Positions 23,191 to 32,569 of a stretch of DNA of 64,000 nt are shown here, one piece after another; position 1 is the stretch's first letter; each line of letters begins with the position of its first letter. Position numbers and translations under genes: made by a program. The notes below the pieces were generated by a model. It saw nothing but the letters and a program-made list of their open reading frames with translations. It was not told where the DNA came from and did not search any database. Origin of the DNA: Kineosporia mesophila (GTDB lineage Bacteria; Actinomycetota; Actinomycetes; Actinomycetales; Kineosporiaceae); NCBI RefSeq assembly GCF_021129235.1, contig NZ_JAJOMA010000027.1, positions 1 to 64,000 of the forward strand. Reading direction: 5' to 3'.

Positions 23191-24111
23191 TCAGCCGGGC
23201 AACACCTCTGCCGTCGACTCGCTACCGAGGAAGCCCTCCAGGATCTCGACGAACCGCACCGGCTGCTCCTCGGCCACGTAGTGGCCGCAGTCGTCGACGA
23301 CCACCTCGGTGACGTCGTCCGCCACCAGTCGCATCGTCCCCGCAGCCTGCGCGCCGCTGTACAGCGCGCCGCCGACGGCGAGCACCGGCAAGGTCAGCCG
23401 GGTCTCCTTGCGCTGCTCGTTCTGCGCGATCGTCTCGTCCAGCGCCCGGTAGTACCCGAAACTCGCCTGTAGGCCGCGAGGATCCGAGGCGATCGCGTCC
23501 ACGTAGACATCGACGGCGTACTCGGGGATCGCGTCCGGGGTGGCTGCTTTCCTGGCGAACTGGTAGCCGAAGTAGAGCCGCTCCCGCCCCCGCACCAGTT
23601 CCTCGTTCAGATCGCTGAGACGGTTGAAACCGAAGTGCCAGAGCCGCTGGCTGACCGCGGCCGAGGTGAAGAACGACGGGGTCGGCGTCAGACCGGGGAT
23701 GATGGCGTCCACCACTGCGAGCCGGCCCACCCGCTCGGGATGATCGGCGGCCAGGGCGTACCCCGTCCACATGCCGATGTCGTGGCCCACCACGTCGAAC
23801 CGGTCGTGCCCCAGCTCCGCCATCAGAGCGACCAGGTCGGCGGCCAGGGTGCCGGCGTCGTACCCGTCGCCGGGCTTGTCCGAGAGCCCGCACCCACGTG
23901 AGTCGACGGCGACGACAGTGTGGTGGCGGGCGAGCGCGGGCATCACTTCCCGCCAGGCGTACCAGGTCTGGGGCCACCCGCTGATCAGCAGCAGCGGCGG
24001 GCCGTCCCCGCCGGTGACCGCGTGCAGTCGTAGCCCGTTCAGCTCCACGAACCGGCTGCTGAAGACATCGGCGAATCCTGCGGGCAGCCGCAGCGAACTC
24101 AAGCTCGTCAT
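23191..24111 (-). CDS. Alpha/beta hydrolase, epoxide-hydrolase-like
   Basis: This 306-residue hydrolase has an oxyanion element LLLISGWPQTWYAW, the nucleophile elbow VVGHDIGMW with aspartate as nucleophile, a cap domain and catalytic histidine in DDCGHYVAEEQP. An aspartate at the elbow indicates epoxide hydrolase or haloalkane dehalogenase chemistry rather than esterase. ATG 24111 is chosen because a promoter-like TTGACC-17-TATGGT ends about seven bases upstream, which also implies a leaderless message. It is divergent from a TetR gene with overlapping promoters. Confidence 0.86.
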   Translation of the reverse strand: MTSLSSLRLPAGFADVFSSRFVELNGLRLHAVTGGDGPPLLLISGWPQTWYAWREVMPALARHHTVVAVDSRGCGLSDKPGDGYDAGTLAADLVALMAELGHDRFDVVGHDIGMWTGYALAADHPERVGRLAVVDAIIPGLTPTPSFFTSAAVSQRLWHFGFNRLSDLNEELVRGRERLYFGYQFARKAATPDAIPEYAVDVYVDAIASDPRGLQASFGYYRALDETIAQNEQRKETRLTLPVLAVGGALYSGAQAAGTMRLVADDVTEVVVDDCGHYVAEEQPVRFVEILEGFLGSESTAEVLPG

Positions 24112-24118
24112 GCATGCG

Positions 24119-24160
24119 ACCATACGCATCTTGGAACGATCGGTCAAAGAAGTGTAGAGT
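24119..24160. promoter_or_regulatory. Overlapping divergent promoters of hydrolase and TetR genes
   Basis: Leftward, a -35 TTGACC (24147-24142) is followed after 17 bp by a -10 TATGGT (24124-24119). Rightward, a -35 TTGGAA (24131-24136) is followed after 18 bp by a -10 TAGAGT (24155-24160). Each -10 ends 7-8 bases before its start codon. The two promoters share DNA, so one bound TetR dimer could block both. Confidence 0.55.
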
Positions 24161-24168
24161 GGTCAACC

Positions 24169-24738
24169 ATGGCGGGCCGTAAGCAATTCGACGTGGACGA
24201 GGCACTGCAACGGGCGATGTACGTCTTCTGGCGCTGGGGCTACCCGGAAGCCTCGATCGACCGCCTGACCGAGGGCACGGGTCTGGGCCGGGGCTCGCTC
24301 TACAGCACCTTCGGCGACAAGAGCGCCCTCTTCCGCCAGAGCCTCGACCGGTACGCGCAGACCTACCACCCGCTGTACGACCAGGCCCTGTCCGGCCCGC
24401 ACCCGAACCCGGGCGCCGTGGTGACCGCCTACCTCCAGGTCACCCTGAACCGCATTGCCGACCCCAACGTCCCGGACGGCTGCCTGCTCACCATGTCGGC
24501 AGCCCAGTTCCCGGCCCTCGACGCGGAGGGCCAGGCCCTGGTCCGCACCATGATCGACACTCTGCGTGCCCTGCTGACGCAGGCATTCCTGGCCGCCGGC
24601 GCCGACGACCAGGAGGCAGCCGAGCTGGCGCTGTGCACGCTGGCGACGAACCAGTCCCTGGCCGTGCTGAGTCGCACGGGCTTCTCGAGCGACGACCTGG
24701 CCACCGTCGCCACCGCCGCCGCCCGCATCCCCCGGTAG
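24169..24738 (+). CDS. TetR/AcrR family regulator
   Basis: This 189-residue protein starts MAGRKQFDVDEALQRAMYVFWRWGYPEASIDRLTEGTGLGRGSLYSTFGDKSALFRQSL. The W.WGYP.AS element and the GSLYSTFGDK recognition helix mark the YxaF/LmrA-like TetR group. The C-terminal domain includes PDGCLLTMSAAQF, the cysteine-containing segment common in this group. It is divergent from the hydrolase gene, its probable target. Confidence 0.9.
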   Translation: MAGRKQFDVDEALQRAMYVFWRWGYPEASIDRLTEGTGLGRGSLYSTFGDKSALFRQSLDRYAQTYHPLYDQALSGPHPNPGAVVTAYLQVTLNRIADPNVPDGCLLTMSAAQFPALDAEGQALVRTMIDTLRALLTQAFLAAGADDQEAAELALCTLATNQSLAVLSRTGFSSDDLATVATAAARIPR

Positions 24739-24767
24739 ACCGCATCCACCGCCGTGAGCAAGGCGGA

Positions 24768-25304
24768 CTACCCACTGACGTCCTTGACCACATCCTTCAG
24801 CGTCTCCTTGCTGACCGCGCCCACGTAGCGAGCGGCGATCCGCCCCCGGGCGTCAAGAACCAGGGTCACCGGAATCGCCCGGGAGGTGACTGCCCCGTTC
24901 AGTTGCAGCAGCAGATCACCTTCGTCCAGCAAGCTCGGATAGGTGACCCGGTACTTCTTTTCATGCGTCTGAGCACCCGCCCGGGTGTCATCGAACGCGA
25001 TCCCGACGAAGTTGGTGGTGCCCCTCAGCTCGTCGTACGCCTGCTGCAGGGCCGGTGCTTCTTTCCGGCACACCCCGCACCAGGATCCCCAGACATTCAT
25101 CACCAGCGGCTTTCCCCGCAACACGGCGATGTCCAGCTTCTCGCCGTCCACGGTCGTCGCCGACATCTCGACGGGCGATTGACGATCCGCAACGGGAATG
25201 ACGGTGATTGCCCCGGTAGCTGATGACCCGGAGCAACCGGCGGCGGTGAACACGAACGCCGGGACAACGGCGACACTGACCCAGTGGCCCACCCTGAACC
25301 TCAT
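24768..25304 (-). CDS. TlpA/ResA-like thioredoxin-fold lipoprotein
   Basis: This protein of about 178 residues has a lipoprotein signal ending VFTAAGC|SGSS. The mature part is a thioredoxin-fold domain with the redox pair WGSWCGVC, a RKEAPAL helix, and IPVTLVLDARGRIAARYVG containing the cis-proline. Such proteins reduce or shuffle disulphides outside the membrane, often for cytochrome c assembly. No ccd or ccs gene is adjacent, so the partner is elsewhere. ATG 25304 gives a normal signal; a TTG at 25322 is a weaker option. Confidence 0.87.
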   Translation of the reverse strand: MRFRVGHWVSVAVVPAFVFTAAGCSGSSATGAITVIPVADRQSPVEMSATTVDGEKLDIAVLRGKPLVMNVWGSWCGVCRKEAPALQQAYDELRGTTNFVGIAFDDTRAGAQTHEKKYRVTYPSLLDEGDLLLQLNGAVTSRAIPVTLVLDARGRIAARYVGAVSKETLKDVVKDVSG

Positions 25305-25477
25305 CCGGCCAGGATTCCGCAATGAGTTCCAGGCGAACAGCCAACACGCTGACCTGATTCAGGCCCCGGCCCAGCGATCCACCGTCCGCAGCCCCCAGCC
25401 GGCTTCCGGCCGATGCAACGGGCTCAGGCGGTCAGCGGCTTCCCCCCGGGGCGGGAGCCGGCCCGGTGGTTGCGCGG

Positions 25478-26062
25478 CTAACGCGCCGATGACGCGGGCA
25501 GGGCGCTGTCGATGAGGACGACGGCGATCGCCTTGGCGGTGGACCAGGATTCGCGATTGAGGACTCGGGTGCGGGCCGAGGCCCCGTCGATCAGCAGCGC
25601 CAGTTGCTCGCCGAGCTGCTCGGGATCGGTGGCTCCGGCTTCACGGGCGGCCCCGGTGAGCCGCGCGGCGATGGACGTCTTGTATTCACGGGCGTACCGG
25701 GACGCCGGGTGTTCGGGGTCGTGGAGTTCGACGGCCGCCCCGATGTAGGGACACAGGGGTGTGGACGCGGGCATCTCGAAGGCAGCCAGAAGTCGTTCAC
25801 GGGGCGTGAGGTCGGCGCGGTCGAACACTGTGGGCATGACCTCGGGATCGAATCGGCGCAGGTATTCGGCGACGAGCTCGTCCTTGCCGGCGAAGTGCTG
25901 GTACGCCGTGCGTTTGGACACCTGGGCCACGGCACAGAGCTGGTCCATCCCGGTGCTGTTGATGCCCTGCTCGCGGAACAGCTGCTGAGACGCGCCGAGG
26001 ATGCGCTCGCGGGCGCCCCGGCCGCGCCGCCGACCCAGGGGGCCCTTCTCCAGCTCCGTCAT
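25478..26062 (-). CDS. TetR/AcrR family regulator
   Basis: The N-terminal region (RGRGARERILGASQQLFREQGINSTGMDQLCAVAQVSKRTAYQHFAGKDELVAEYL) is a clear TetR HTH. The ligand domain includes a PLCPYIGAAVEL segment and a conserved GASARTRVL near the C-terminus. ATG 26062 (MTELEKG) is favoured over a start five codons upstream. It is divergent from an SDR gene across an A/T-rich spacer with TACTTA/TAAGTA half-sites, so regulation of that gene is likely. Confidence 0.88.
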   Translation of the reverse strand: MTELEKGPLGRRRGRGARERILGASQQLFREQGINSTGMDQLCAVAQVSKRTAYQHFAGKDELVAEYLRRFDPEVMPTVFDRADLTPRERLLAAFEMPASTPLCPYIGAAVELHDPEHPASRYAREYKTSIAARLTGAAREAGATDPEQLGEQLALLIDGASARTRVLNRESWSTAKAIAVVLIDSALPASSAR

Positions 26063-26211
26063 ACCCGCAGCATACATCGCCCGGTACCGATCGGTGTACT
26101 TAGCTTGCGTCGCGGTCGCCAGCCGGTCTACGTTAAGTATACAGCCTGGTGTTCATAAGAGCCGGGCTGCTGCACATCCCCCTTCATCCAGGCCAATTCA
26201 ACGGAGTGATC

Positions 26212-26946
26212 ATGGGAAAGCTCGATGGCAAGGTCGCAGTGATCACCGGTGCATCCACCGGCCTGGCGCTGGCCGGCGCCAAGCTGTTCGTCGAGGAAGG
26301 CGCCTACGTCTTCATCCAGGCCCGGCGGCAGGAAGCACTGGACGACGCCGTCCAGCTGATCGGTGGCAACGTCACCGCCGTCCAGGGCGACGCGTCCGAC
26401 CCGGCCGATCTGGACCGCCTGTACAAGACCGTCCAGCAGGAGAAGGGCTCGATCGACGTGCTCTGGGCCAGCGCCGGGACGGGTGAGCCCGCCGTCCTCG
26501 GCGAGATCACCGAGGAGATGTACGACCGCTCCTTCTCCCTCAACGTGCGCGGCACCCTGTTCACCGTGCAGAAGGCGCTGCCGCTGATGAACGACAACGG
26601 CTCGATCCTGATGACCGGATCCAACGCATCCCTCGGCGCCTTCCCCGGCTGGAGCCTCTATGCCGGGAGCAAGGCCGTCCAGCAGGCCTGGGCCCGGGTC
26701 TGGCTCAATGAGCTGCGCGACCGCAAGATCCGGGTCAACGTCCTGACCCCGGGCCAGGTGGCCACCGCCAAGCAGGCAGAACTGTTCGACGAGGCGACCA
26801 AGGCCGCCTTCGAGTCCCTCATCCCGCGCGGGACGATGGGCAGCCCGGAGGAAATCGCCGCCATCGCCCTGTTCCTCGCCTCGGACGACTCCGCCTACGT
26901 CAACGGCCTGGAACTGGTCGCCGACGGCGGCGTCACCGCCATCTGA
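26212..26946 (+). CDS. SDR family oxidoreductase
   Basis: This 245-residue classical short-chain dehydrogenase has NAD(P) motif TGASTGLA, DxD-type GDASD, ASAG in place of NNAG, Ser in MTGSNAS, and catalytic YAGSK. The third glycine of TGxxxGxG is alanine, and NAG appears as SAG; both are tolerated variants. RRQEALDD after the second strand suggests an NADPH preference. ATG 26212 is chosen because it places the first strand correctly. It is divergent from the TetR gene, which probably represses it. The substrate is unknown; the pattern resembles inducible quinone or carbonyl reductases. Confidence 0.9.
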   Translation: MGKLDGKVAVITGASTGLALAGAKLFVEEGAYVFIQARRQEALDDAVQLIGGNVTAVQGDASDPADLDRLYKTVQQEKGSIDVLWASAGTGEPAVLGEITEEMYDRSFSLNVRGTLFTVQKALPLMNDNGSILMTGSNASLGAFPGWSLYAGSKAVQQAWARVWLNELRDRKIRVNVLTPGQVATAKQAELFDEATKAAFESLIPRGTMGSPEEIAAIALFLASDDSAYVNGLELVADGGVTAI

Positions 26947-27098
26947 CCCCGTCACACAAGCCGTTCGGCGCCTTCCAGTTGCGCATCGTGATGCTTGTGC
27001 CGCATCGTGCGACTCATGCTGGTCATGTGTTCGTCACGGGGCGAAACGCATGATTCGCCTAGCATCGAGAAGTTGGGCTTCAGCGGGAGGTCGTTCAC

Positions 27099-28496
27099 AT
27101 GATCAGCGTCTTCGACATCTTCAGCATAGGTCTGGGGCCGTCGAGCTCGCACACGGTCGGGCCGATGCGTGCGGCGGCGGAGTTCGCCGAGACCCTCGAC
27201 AAGCTCGGGCGTACCGAGCTGGTGAGACGGGTACGGGTCGACCTGTTCGGGTCGCTCGCGGCCACGGGTGAGGGGCACGGCACGCTGATCGCCTCGGCGG
27301 TCGGCCTGGAGAACGTGCGCCCGGAGTCCGTCGAACCCGACGACTACACCCGGATCGCCGGGCGCATCCGCAAGGACCTCGTCCTTCATCTGGGTGGCCG
27401 GCACGAGATCGCCTTCAGCCTGGACGACGACGTGGTGCTGCGCCCGCTCACCGTGCTCCCGGGGCACCCGAACGCCCTGCGGTTCACCGCCTACGACGGC
27501 CTGAGCCTGGAACTGGCCTCCGAAACCTACTTCTCGGTGGGTGGCGGGTTCATCGTGCGCGAGGGCGCGCAGGCCCCGGCGGGTGTGGACGGGCCGCAGA
27601 AGGGCGAGCACACCCCCGACTGCTTCACCTCCGGCGACGACCTGCTCGAACGCTGCGAGCGCCTGGACCTGAGCATCAGCGAGGTCATGCTCCGGCAGGA
27701 ACTGATGTTCAGCACGCAGGAGCAGGTCCGGCTGGGGCTCAAGCGGATCCACGAGGTGATGGACGACTGTGTGCAGCGCAGTGTGCGCGAGGAGGGGAAC
27801 CTGCCCGGAGGCCTGAACGTGAGGCGGCGGGCGAAGAAGTGGTACGACGACCTCGTCACCGAAGACCCCGACCACGAGCCGGGTATGGCGATCGAGTGGG
27901 TGAATCTGATCGCCCTGGCGGTGAACGAGGAGAACGCGGCCGGTGGACGCGTGGTCACGGCTCCCACGAACGGCGCCGCGGGCATCATCCCGGCGGTGCT
28001 GTACTACGCGATGACGTACATCCCGTGGATCGAGGTCGCGCCGCAGGACGAACGTGACCAGGCGGCGGCCGAGTTCCTGCTCACCGCAGCGGCGATCGGG
28101 TTGTTGTTCAAGGAGCGCGCGTCGATCTCCGGCGCCGAGGTCGGCTGTCAGGGTGAGGTGGGTTCGGCCTCGGCGATGGCCGCGGCCGGGCTGGCCGAAC
28201 TGCTGGGCGGCACCCCGTTGCAGGTGGAGAACGCCGCCGAGATCGCGATGGAGCACAACCTGGGCCTGACCTGCGACCCGATCGGCGGGCTGGTGCAGAT
28301 CCCGTGCATCGAGCGCAACGCGATCGCGGCGGTGAAGGCCATCAACGCGGCCCGGATGGCCATGCGCGGCGACGGTCGCCACCACGTCAGCCTCGATCAG
28401 GTCATCGAGACCATGCGGCAGACCGGCGCCGACATGAGCCACAAGTACAAGGAGACGGCCCTGGGCGGGCTGGCCGTCAATGTGCCCCTGTGCTGA
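27099..28496 (+). CDS. sdaA: L-serine ammonia-lyase, iron-sulphur type
   Basis: This 465-residue single-chain enzyme converts L-serine to pyruvate and ammonia with a [4Fe-4S] cluster. The beta domain opens [24 protein letters not shown]. The alpha domain holds the cluster cysteines in [22 protein letters not shown] and IPCIERNA. The protein ends in ...NVPLC, and in structurally known relatives this terminal cysteine caps the cluster iron (tail-in-mouth). GGGAGG lies upstream of the ATG. It stands alone and ends at a GC stem-loop shared with a convergent gene. Confidence 0.95.
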   Translation: MISVFDIFSIGLGPSSSHTVGPMRAAAEFAETLDKLGRTELVRRVRVDLFGSLAATGEGHGTLIASAVGLENVRPESVEPDDYTRIAGRIRKDLVLHLGGRHEIAFSLDDDVVLRPLTVLPGHPNALRFTAYDGLSLELASETYFSVGGGFIVREGAQAPAGVDGPQKGEHTPDCFTSGDDLLERCERLDLSISEVMLRQELMFSTQEQVRLGLKRIHEVMDDCVQRSVREEGNLPGGLNVRRRAKKWYDDLVTEDPDHEPGMAIEWVNLIALAVNEENAAGGRVVTAPTNGAAGIIPAVLYYAMTYIPWIEVAPQDERDQAAAEFLLTAAAIGLLFKERASISGAEVGCQGEVGSASAMAAAGLAELLGGTPLQVENAAEIAMEHNLGLTCDPIGGLVQIPCIERNAIAAVKAINAARMAMRGDGRHHVSLDQVIETMRQTGADMSHKYKETALGGLAVNVPLC

Positions 28497-28527
28497 GGTG
28501 TATCGATCGGTCAATGATGGACGCGTG

Positions 28528-28545
28528 CCCGCCCCCTGGGGCGGG
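28528..28545. terminator. Short GC stem-loop between sdaA and the convergent gene
   Basis: CCCGCCCC and GGGGCGGG flank a 2-base centre, so the real loop is probably four or more bases. It lies 32 bases after the sdaA stop and 5 bases before the stop of the convergent dehydratase gene, suiting a bidirectional terminator. Confidence 0.55.
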
Positions 28546-28549
28546 TGGT

Positions 28550-29674
28550 TCAGGGAAGCTTTCCGCATTCGGCCGTGGCCACGGTCCAGGCCCGGGCCTG
28601 ACCGGTCAGGGTGATACCCAGCCCGGGTCGCTCGGAGACCCGCATGCGTCCCCCGTTCGTCACCAGTGACTCCTCGAACAGCGGCTCCAGCCAGTCGAAG
28701 TGCTCCACCCACGGCTCCAGCGGGTAGGCCGCGGCCAGGTGCAGGTGGATCTCCATGGCGAAGTGCGGGGCCAGGTCGAGCTGTCGGTGCTCGGCGTAGG
28801 CGGCGAGCTTCTGGAACTGGGTGATGCCGCCGACGCGTGGGGCATCGGGCTGCACGATGTCGCTGGCCCCGAGGTCGATGAGCCGCACGTGCTCGGCCAC
28901 GCTCGTCAGCATCTCCCCGGTGGCGATGGGGGTGTCCAGGGATCTCGCCAGGTCGGCGTGCCCCTGCGCGTCGTAGGCGTCCAGCGGCTCCTCGATCCAG
29001 ACCAGGCCGAACTCCTCCAGGACCCGCCCCATCCGCATGGCCGTGGCCCGGTCCCACTGCTGGTTCGCGTCCACCATCAGCGGCACGTCCTCGCCGAGCG
29101 CTTCCCGCACAGCGGTGACCCGGGCGATGTCGGTACGCCAGTCCGGCTGTCCCACCTTGAGTTTGATGCCACCGATCCCGGACGCGACCGAGGCCTTCGC
29201 ATTCTCGATCACCTGCTCGACCGGAGTGTGCAGGAAGCCGCCCGAGGTGTTGTAGGTGCGCACCGAGTCACGATGGGCACCGAGCAGTTTGGCCACGGAC
29301 AGGCCGGCCCGGCGAGCTTTGAGATCCCACAGGCACACGTCGAACGCCGCGATCGCCTGCGTGGCCAGACCACTGCGTCCCACCGAGGCCCCCGCCCACG
29401 ACAACTTCGTCCACAATCGGCCGATGTCGCTGGGATCCTCGCCGATCAGCACCGGAGCGATCTCCTGAGCGTGAGCGAACTGCCCCGGCCCACCGGCCCG
29501 CTTGGAGTAGGAGAACCCGATCCCCTCGTGCCCGCCCGCGGTGGTGATCTCGGCGAACAGGAACACGACCTCGGTCATCGGTCTCTGCCGCCCGGTGAGA
29601 ACCTTGGCGTCGCTGATCGGCGTGCGCAGCGGCAGCACCACCGAAGACAGCCTCACGTGCGCGATCTCGTCCAT
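28550..29674 (-). CDS. L-talarate/galactarate dehydratase
   Basis: This 374-residue enolase-superfamily enzyme matches the Salmonella talarate/galactarate dehydratase pattern almost throughout: SDAKVLTGRQ, FSYSKRAGG, WAGASVGRSG, YNTSGGFLHTP. The catalytic set is K171 and K173 (KLKVGQ), metal ligands D202, E228 and E254, and H304 (LAPHFAMEIHLH). It dehydrates six-carbon acid sugars to 5-keto-4-deoxyglucarate. No kinase, aldolase or acid-sugar transporter gene is beside it, so the pathway must be completed elsewhere. The specific call rests on motif memory, not a search. Confidence 0.88.
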   Translation of the reverse strand: MDEIAHVRLSSVVLPLRTPISDAKVLTGRQRPMTEVVFLFAEITTAGGHEGIGFSYSKRAGGPGQFAHAQEIAPVLIGEDPSDIGRLWTKLSWAGASVGRSGLATQAIAAFDVCLWDLKARRAGLSVAKLLGAHRDSVRTYNTSGGFLHTPVEQVIENAKASVASGIGGIKLKVGQPDWRTDIARVTAVREALGEDVPLMVDANQQWDRATAMRMGRVLEEFGLVWIEEPLDAYDAQGHADLARSLDTPIATGEMLTSVAEHVRLIDLGASDIVQPDAPRVGGITQFQKLAAYAEHRQLDLAPHFAMEIHLHLAAAYPLEPWVEHFDWLEPLFEESLVTNGGRMRVSERPGLGITLTGQARAWTVATAECGKLP

Positions 29675-29784
29675 GCAGTGACGTTACGAACCGGCTCGGG
29701 TGGGGGTCCAAGACCAGTTGTGGATCGGACGATGCCCAACGGGTATCCCGCCTCGGCCGGGCGGCCGCGGCGCCGAAAAGTCCC

Positions 29785-30381
29785 CTACACCGGGGGCTCG
29801 GGGTCGTACTGGATTCCCCGGCGCACGTCTCGCGCCCGGTCGGGGAAGCTCAGCCGGGAGACCAGGTGCAGGGCCATGTCTATGCCGGCCGACACCCCCG
29901 CACTGGTGACGACGGTGACGTCGTCCACGAACCGGGCCTTCTCGTCCACCCGGATGGTCGGGTCGAGTTCGGCGAGCAGATCGAGTGAGCCCCAGTGGGT
30001 GGTGGCCGGGCGGTTGGCCAGCAGGCCGGCCGCGGCGTAGACCAGGGATCCGGTGCAGACGCTGGTCATCAGCTCGGCGTGGGCGGCCTGCTCACGAACC
30101 CAGTCCAGGTGCTGGGCCTGGCGCAGGAGCCGGCGCGTGCCCTGGCCACCCGGATGCAGCACCACGTCGAGCGCGGGGGCGGAGGCGAAGGAGTGGTCGG
30201 GGGTGATCCGCAGGTTCTTGGCGCAGGTCACGACCTCACCGTCGGGCGAGAGGGTGAGCACCCGGTAGCCGTCGTCGGGGTGGTTCTGCGTCCAGTACGC
30301 CAGCACCTCCCACGGGCCGACGGCGTCCAGTTCCTCGACGCCGTCGAACAGCACGATCCCGATGGTCTTCGACTCCGTCAT
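29785..30381 (-). CDS. DJ-1/PfpI family protein (isonitrile hydratase-like)
   Basis: This 198-residue protein has the DJ-1 fold: IGIVLFDGVEELDAVGPWEVL with the conserved acidic residue, LHPGGQGTRRLL, and the nucleophile elbow MTSVCTGSLVYAAAGLL with its cysteine. RPATTHWGSLDLL follows. These features put it with isonitrile hydratase and GATase1-like regulators' enzymatic relatives. It has no AraC DNA-binding domain, so it is not a regulator. The substrate is unknown. It lies between two catabolic genes on the same strand but too far from either for clear coupling. Confidence 0.85.
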   Translation of the reverse strand: MTESKTIGIVLFDGVEELDAVGPWEVLAYWTQNHPDDGYRVLTLSPDGEVVTCAKNLRITPDHSFASAPALDVVLHPGGQGTRRLLRQAQHLDWVREQAAHAELMTSVCTGSLVYAAAGLLANRPATTHWGSLDLLAELDPTIRVDEKARFVDDVTVVTSAGVSAGIDMALHLVSRLSFPDRARDVRRGIQYDPEPPV

Positions 30382-30453
30382 GCGGTGACTCCCATCTTGA
30401 GCGAGGTGCCATTGTGCCGCTTGATGCCCGCGTGGCCCAGAGGTGGATCCCCT

Positions 30454-32484
30454 TCAGCCGAGCATGAGGTGCGCACCGAAGGCGTCAAGAGCGATCGATT
30501 CCCCGGTGACCGTTTTCACCGTCGTCTCCTGGCCGCTCCAGTTGAACAGGAACCAGGCGCGCCGCCCGTCGGGCAGCAGCCCCGACGAGACGGTGACGGG
30601 CAGGTCCGGATTATGGACGATCTGGTCGGCGATCGTCGTCGGCACCAGCCAGCCGACGAGGGACGCGGCGAGCGCGGGGTTGGGCACGGTGCCGACCGTG
30701 GTGATCCGGCCGGCGTCGTGGGGGTGGGTGACGACGGCGGGGAAACGGCCCAGCTGCGGGTGGTCGTAGGTGGCGAGGGTCTGGGCGCCGTCGGGGATCA
30801 GGCCGTCGATCCAGGCGGTGGCCGCGGCGGCCTCGCTGAGGACGAGGGTCTCGCCACCCGTGACCGGGATCGGGGCGTCGATGTTGGTGTACTCGTCGTA
30901 GTGGACGCCGCCGGGTCCGTCGAGGCGGGCCGGGGCCACCTCGACGCGGGCGCGGGCTTCCTGGTCGCCGTAGCCGGTGCGGACACCGATGACGAGATGA
31001 CCTCCGGCCGCGGCATAGTCGCGCAGGAGCTCGAGGTCGGCGTCGTCGGCGACGTACAGGGCCGGGGCGATCAGGACGGGGTGGCGGGCCGCCAGTTCCT
31101 CCGGGCCCAGATCGCGCGCCTGTTCGGTGTGCAGGATCCGGGCCTGGGCTCCGGCATCGATGACGCCGCGGTGGAAGGCGTCGAAAATCCTCTCGTACGA
31201 CTGCGGGTCGGGCTGACCGGCGACGGCCAGGGGCGGGAAGAACTGCAGGGCCCAGCGGGAGGGGTTCGACCACAGCAGGGTGACGTCGGCGTCCGGTACG
31301 AAACCGTCGAGCTGGTCGCCGATCCGGGCCAGTTCGGCGCCGATGCCCGCGACCTCGCGGTAGACCCGGCCGGGCTTGAGCGAGTGCGGCAGCACCCCGC
31401 CCCAGTAGGTCTCGGTGCCGTAGGGCAGCGTGTGCCAGTGCCAGTACTCGATCATCGAGGCGCCCCGGCTGATGAGGGCCAGCGTGGCCTGGCGCAGCTG
31501 ACCGGGCCAGGCCGGGCGGTTCTCCCAGCTGCCGTCGATGCTCTGGGCGTTGGTCTCGGTGACCAGGAAGCGTTCCTGCCGGGAGGAGAACAGCCGGTCG
31601 GCCTGCCGGAACAGCCCGGCCACCCCACTGGTGGTCCAGTTCGTTAGGGCGGCAGTGTCTTTCGTGGCGTCGAGGTGGTCCTGCATGGCGTAGTAGGGGT
31701 TGCCGGCGGTCACGTCCAGCACGCCGGCCAGGGTGCGGTCGTCGGCGGCCGGGCGCGGGTAGCTGATGCACGTGGTGACGAACTGGCCCTCGCGGGCGTA
31801 GGAGCGCACGATCTGCGCCTGCCAGTCGATGAACTCGGTGGTCAGGTCGGCCTGGTAGCGGCGCCAGGCCAGGTCGTACTGCGGCAGCGTGTTGCCCTCG
31901 GGGCGCCACAGCTGCGAGAAGTCGGTGATGCGGTGCGACCAGTAGGTCAGGCCCCACTCACGGTTGAGGGTCTCGGTGTCGCCGTACTGCTGTTGCAGGC
32001 GGCGCACGAAACGGGTGAAGGCACCGTGGTTGTGGAAGAGCTCCAGGCCGGGCTCGTTGTCGACCTGGTAGCCGATGACCGCCGGGTGCTGGGCGTAGCG
32101 CCCGGCCACGGCGCGGATCACCCGCTCGGCGTGGAACCGGAACGCGGGATGGGAGTAGTCGACCTCCTGGCGCCCGCCCCAGGCGATCGCGCTGCCGTCG
32201 GGCCGGGCCGCGGCGATCTCCGGGTAGGCCTGCTGGAGCCACGGCGGCACCGCATAGGTGGGGGTACCGAGGATGACGCCGATGCCGCGGGAGTGCGCGC
32301 CGTCCAGCACGGGCAGCAGCCATTCGAGGTCGAACTCGCCCTCGCGCGGCTCCCAGGTGGACCACACCGACTCCCCGACCCGGATCACCGTGAACCCGGC
32401 CTCTTTCATCAGGTCGAGGTCGGTCCCGGTGCGGTCGTCGCGGTGGTACTCGGCGTAGTACGCGGCACCGTAGAGAACACCCAT
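30454..32484 (-). CDS. Beta-galactosidase, GH42
   Basis: This 676-residue enzyme has the three GH42 domains. The catalytic barrel covers residues 1-390, with acid/base Glu144 in YQVDNEPG and nucleophile Glu310 in LVTETNAQ. A trimerisation domain follows (LLWSNPSRWALQFFPP, VLIAPALYVADD), then a C-terminal beta domain (RRAWFLFNWSGQETTVK). There is no signal peptide, so it acts inside the cell on imported beta-galactosides. No sugar transporter or LacI regulator is next to it, which is unusual for GH42 genes. ATG start. Confidence 0.94.
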   Translation of the reverse strand: MGVLYGAAYYAEYHRDDRTGTDLDLMKEAGFTVIRVGESVWSTWEPREGEFDLEWLLPVLDGAHSRGIGVILGTPTYAVPPWLQQAYPEIAAARPDGSAIAWGGRQEVDYSHPAFRFHAERVIRAVAGRYAQHPAVIGYQVDNEPGLELFHNHGAFTRFVRRLQQQYGDTETLNREWGLTYWSHRITDFSQLWRPEGNTLPQYDLAWRRYQADLTTEFIDWQAQIVRSYAREGQFVTTCISYPRPAADDRTLAGVLDVTAGNPYYAMQDHLDATKDTAALTNWTTSGVAGLFRQADRLFSSRQERFLVTETNAQSIDGSWENRPAWPGQLRQATLALISRGASMIEYWHWHTLPYGTETYWGGVLPHSLKPGRVYREVAGIGAELARIGDQLDGFVPDADVTLLWSNPSRWALQFFPPLAVAGQPDPQSYERIFDAFHRGVIDAGAQARILHTEQARDLGPEELAARHPVLIAPALYVADDADLELLRDYAAAGGHLVIGVRTGYGDQEARARVEVAPARLDGPGGVHYDEYTNIDAPIPVTGGETLVLSEAAAATAWIDGLIPDGAQTLATYDHPQLGRFPAVVTHPHDAGRITTVGTVPNPALAASLVGWLVPTTIADQIVHNPDLPVTVSSGLLPDGRRAWFLFNWSGQETTVKTVTGESIALDAFGAHLMLG

Positions 32485-32569
32485 GCCAGTGGCTCCGTCA
32501 CATCGTCGTCTTCAGCCCGGGGCGACCGGGCCGGTCCGCGGCAAATCTAGGCCGGGGCCCCCGGCCCCT

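Noticed and set aside
26952-29057. Open reading frame of about 700 codons on the minus strand across sdaA
   Set aside because: It is antisense to a clear serine dehydratase. Its translation is low-complexity, rich in Arg, Gly, His and Val, and has no domain. Long antisense frames are expected at this GC content.
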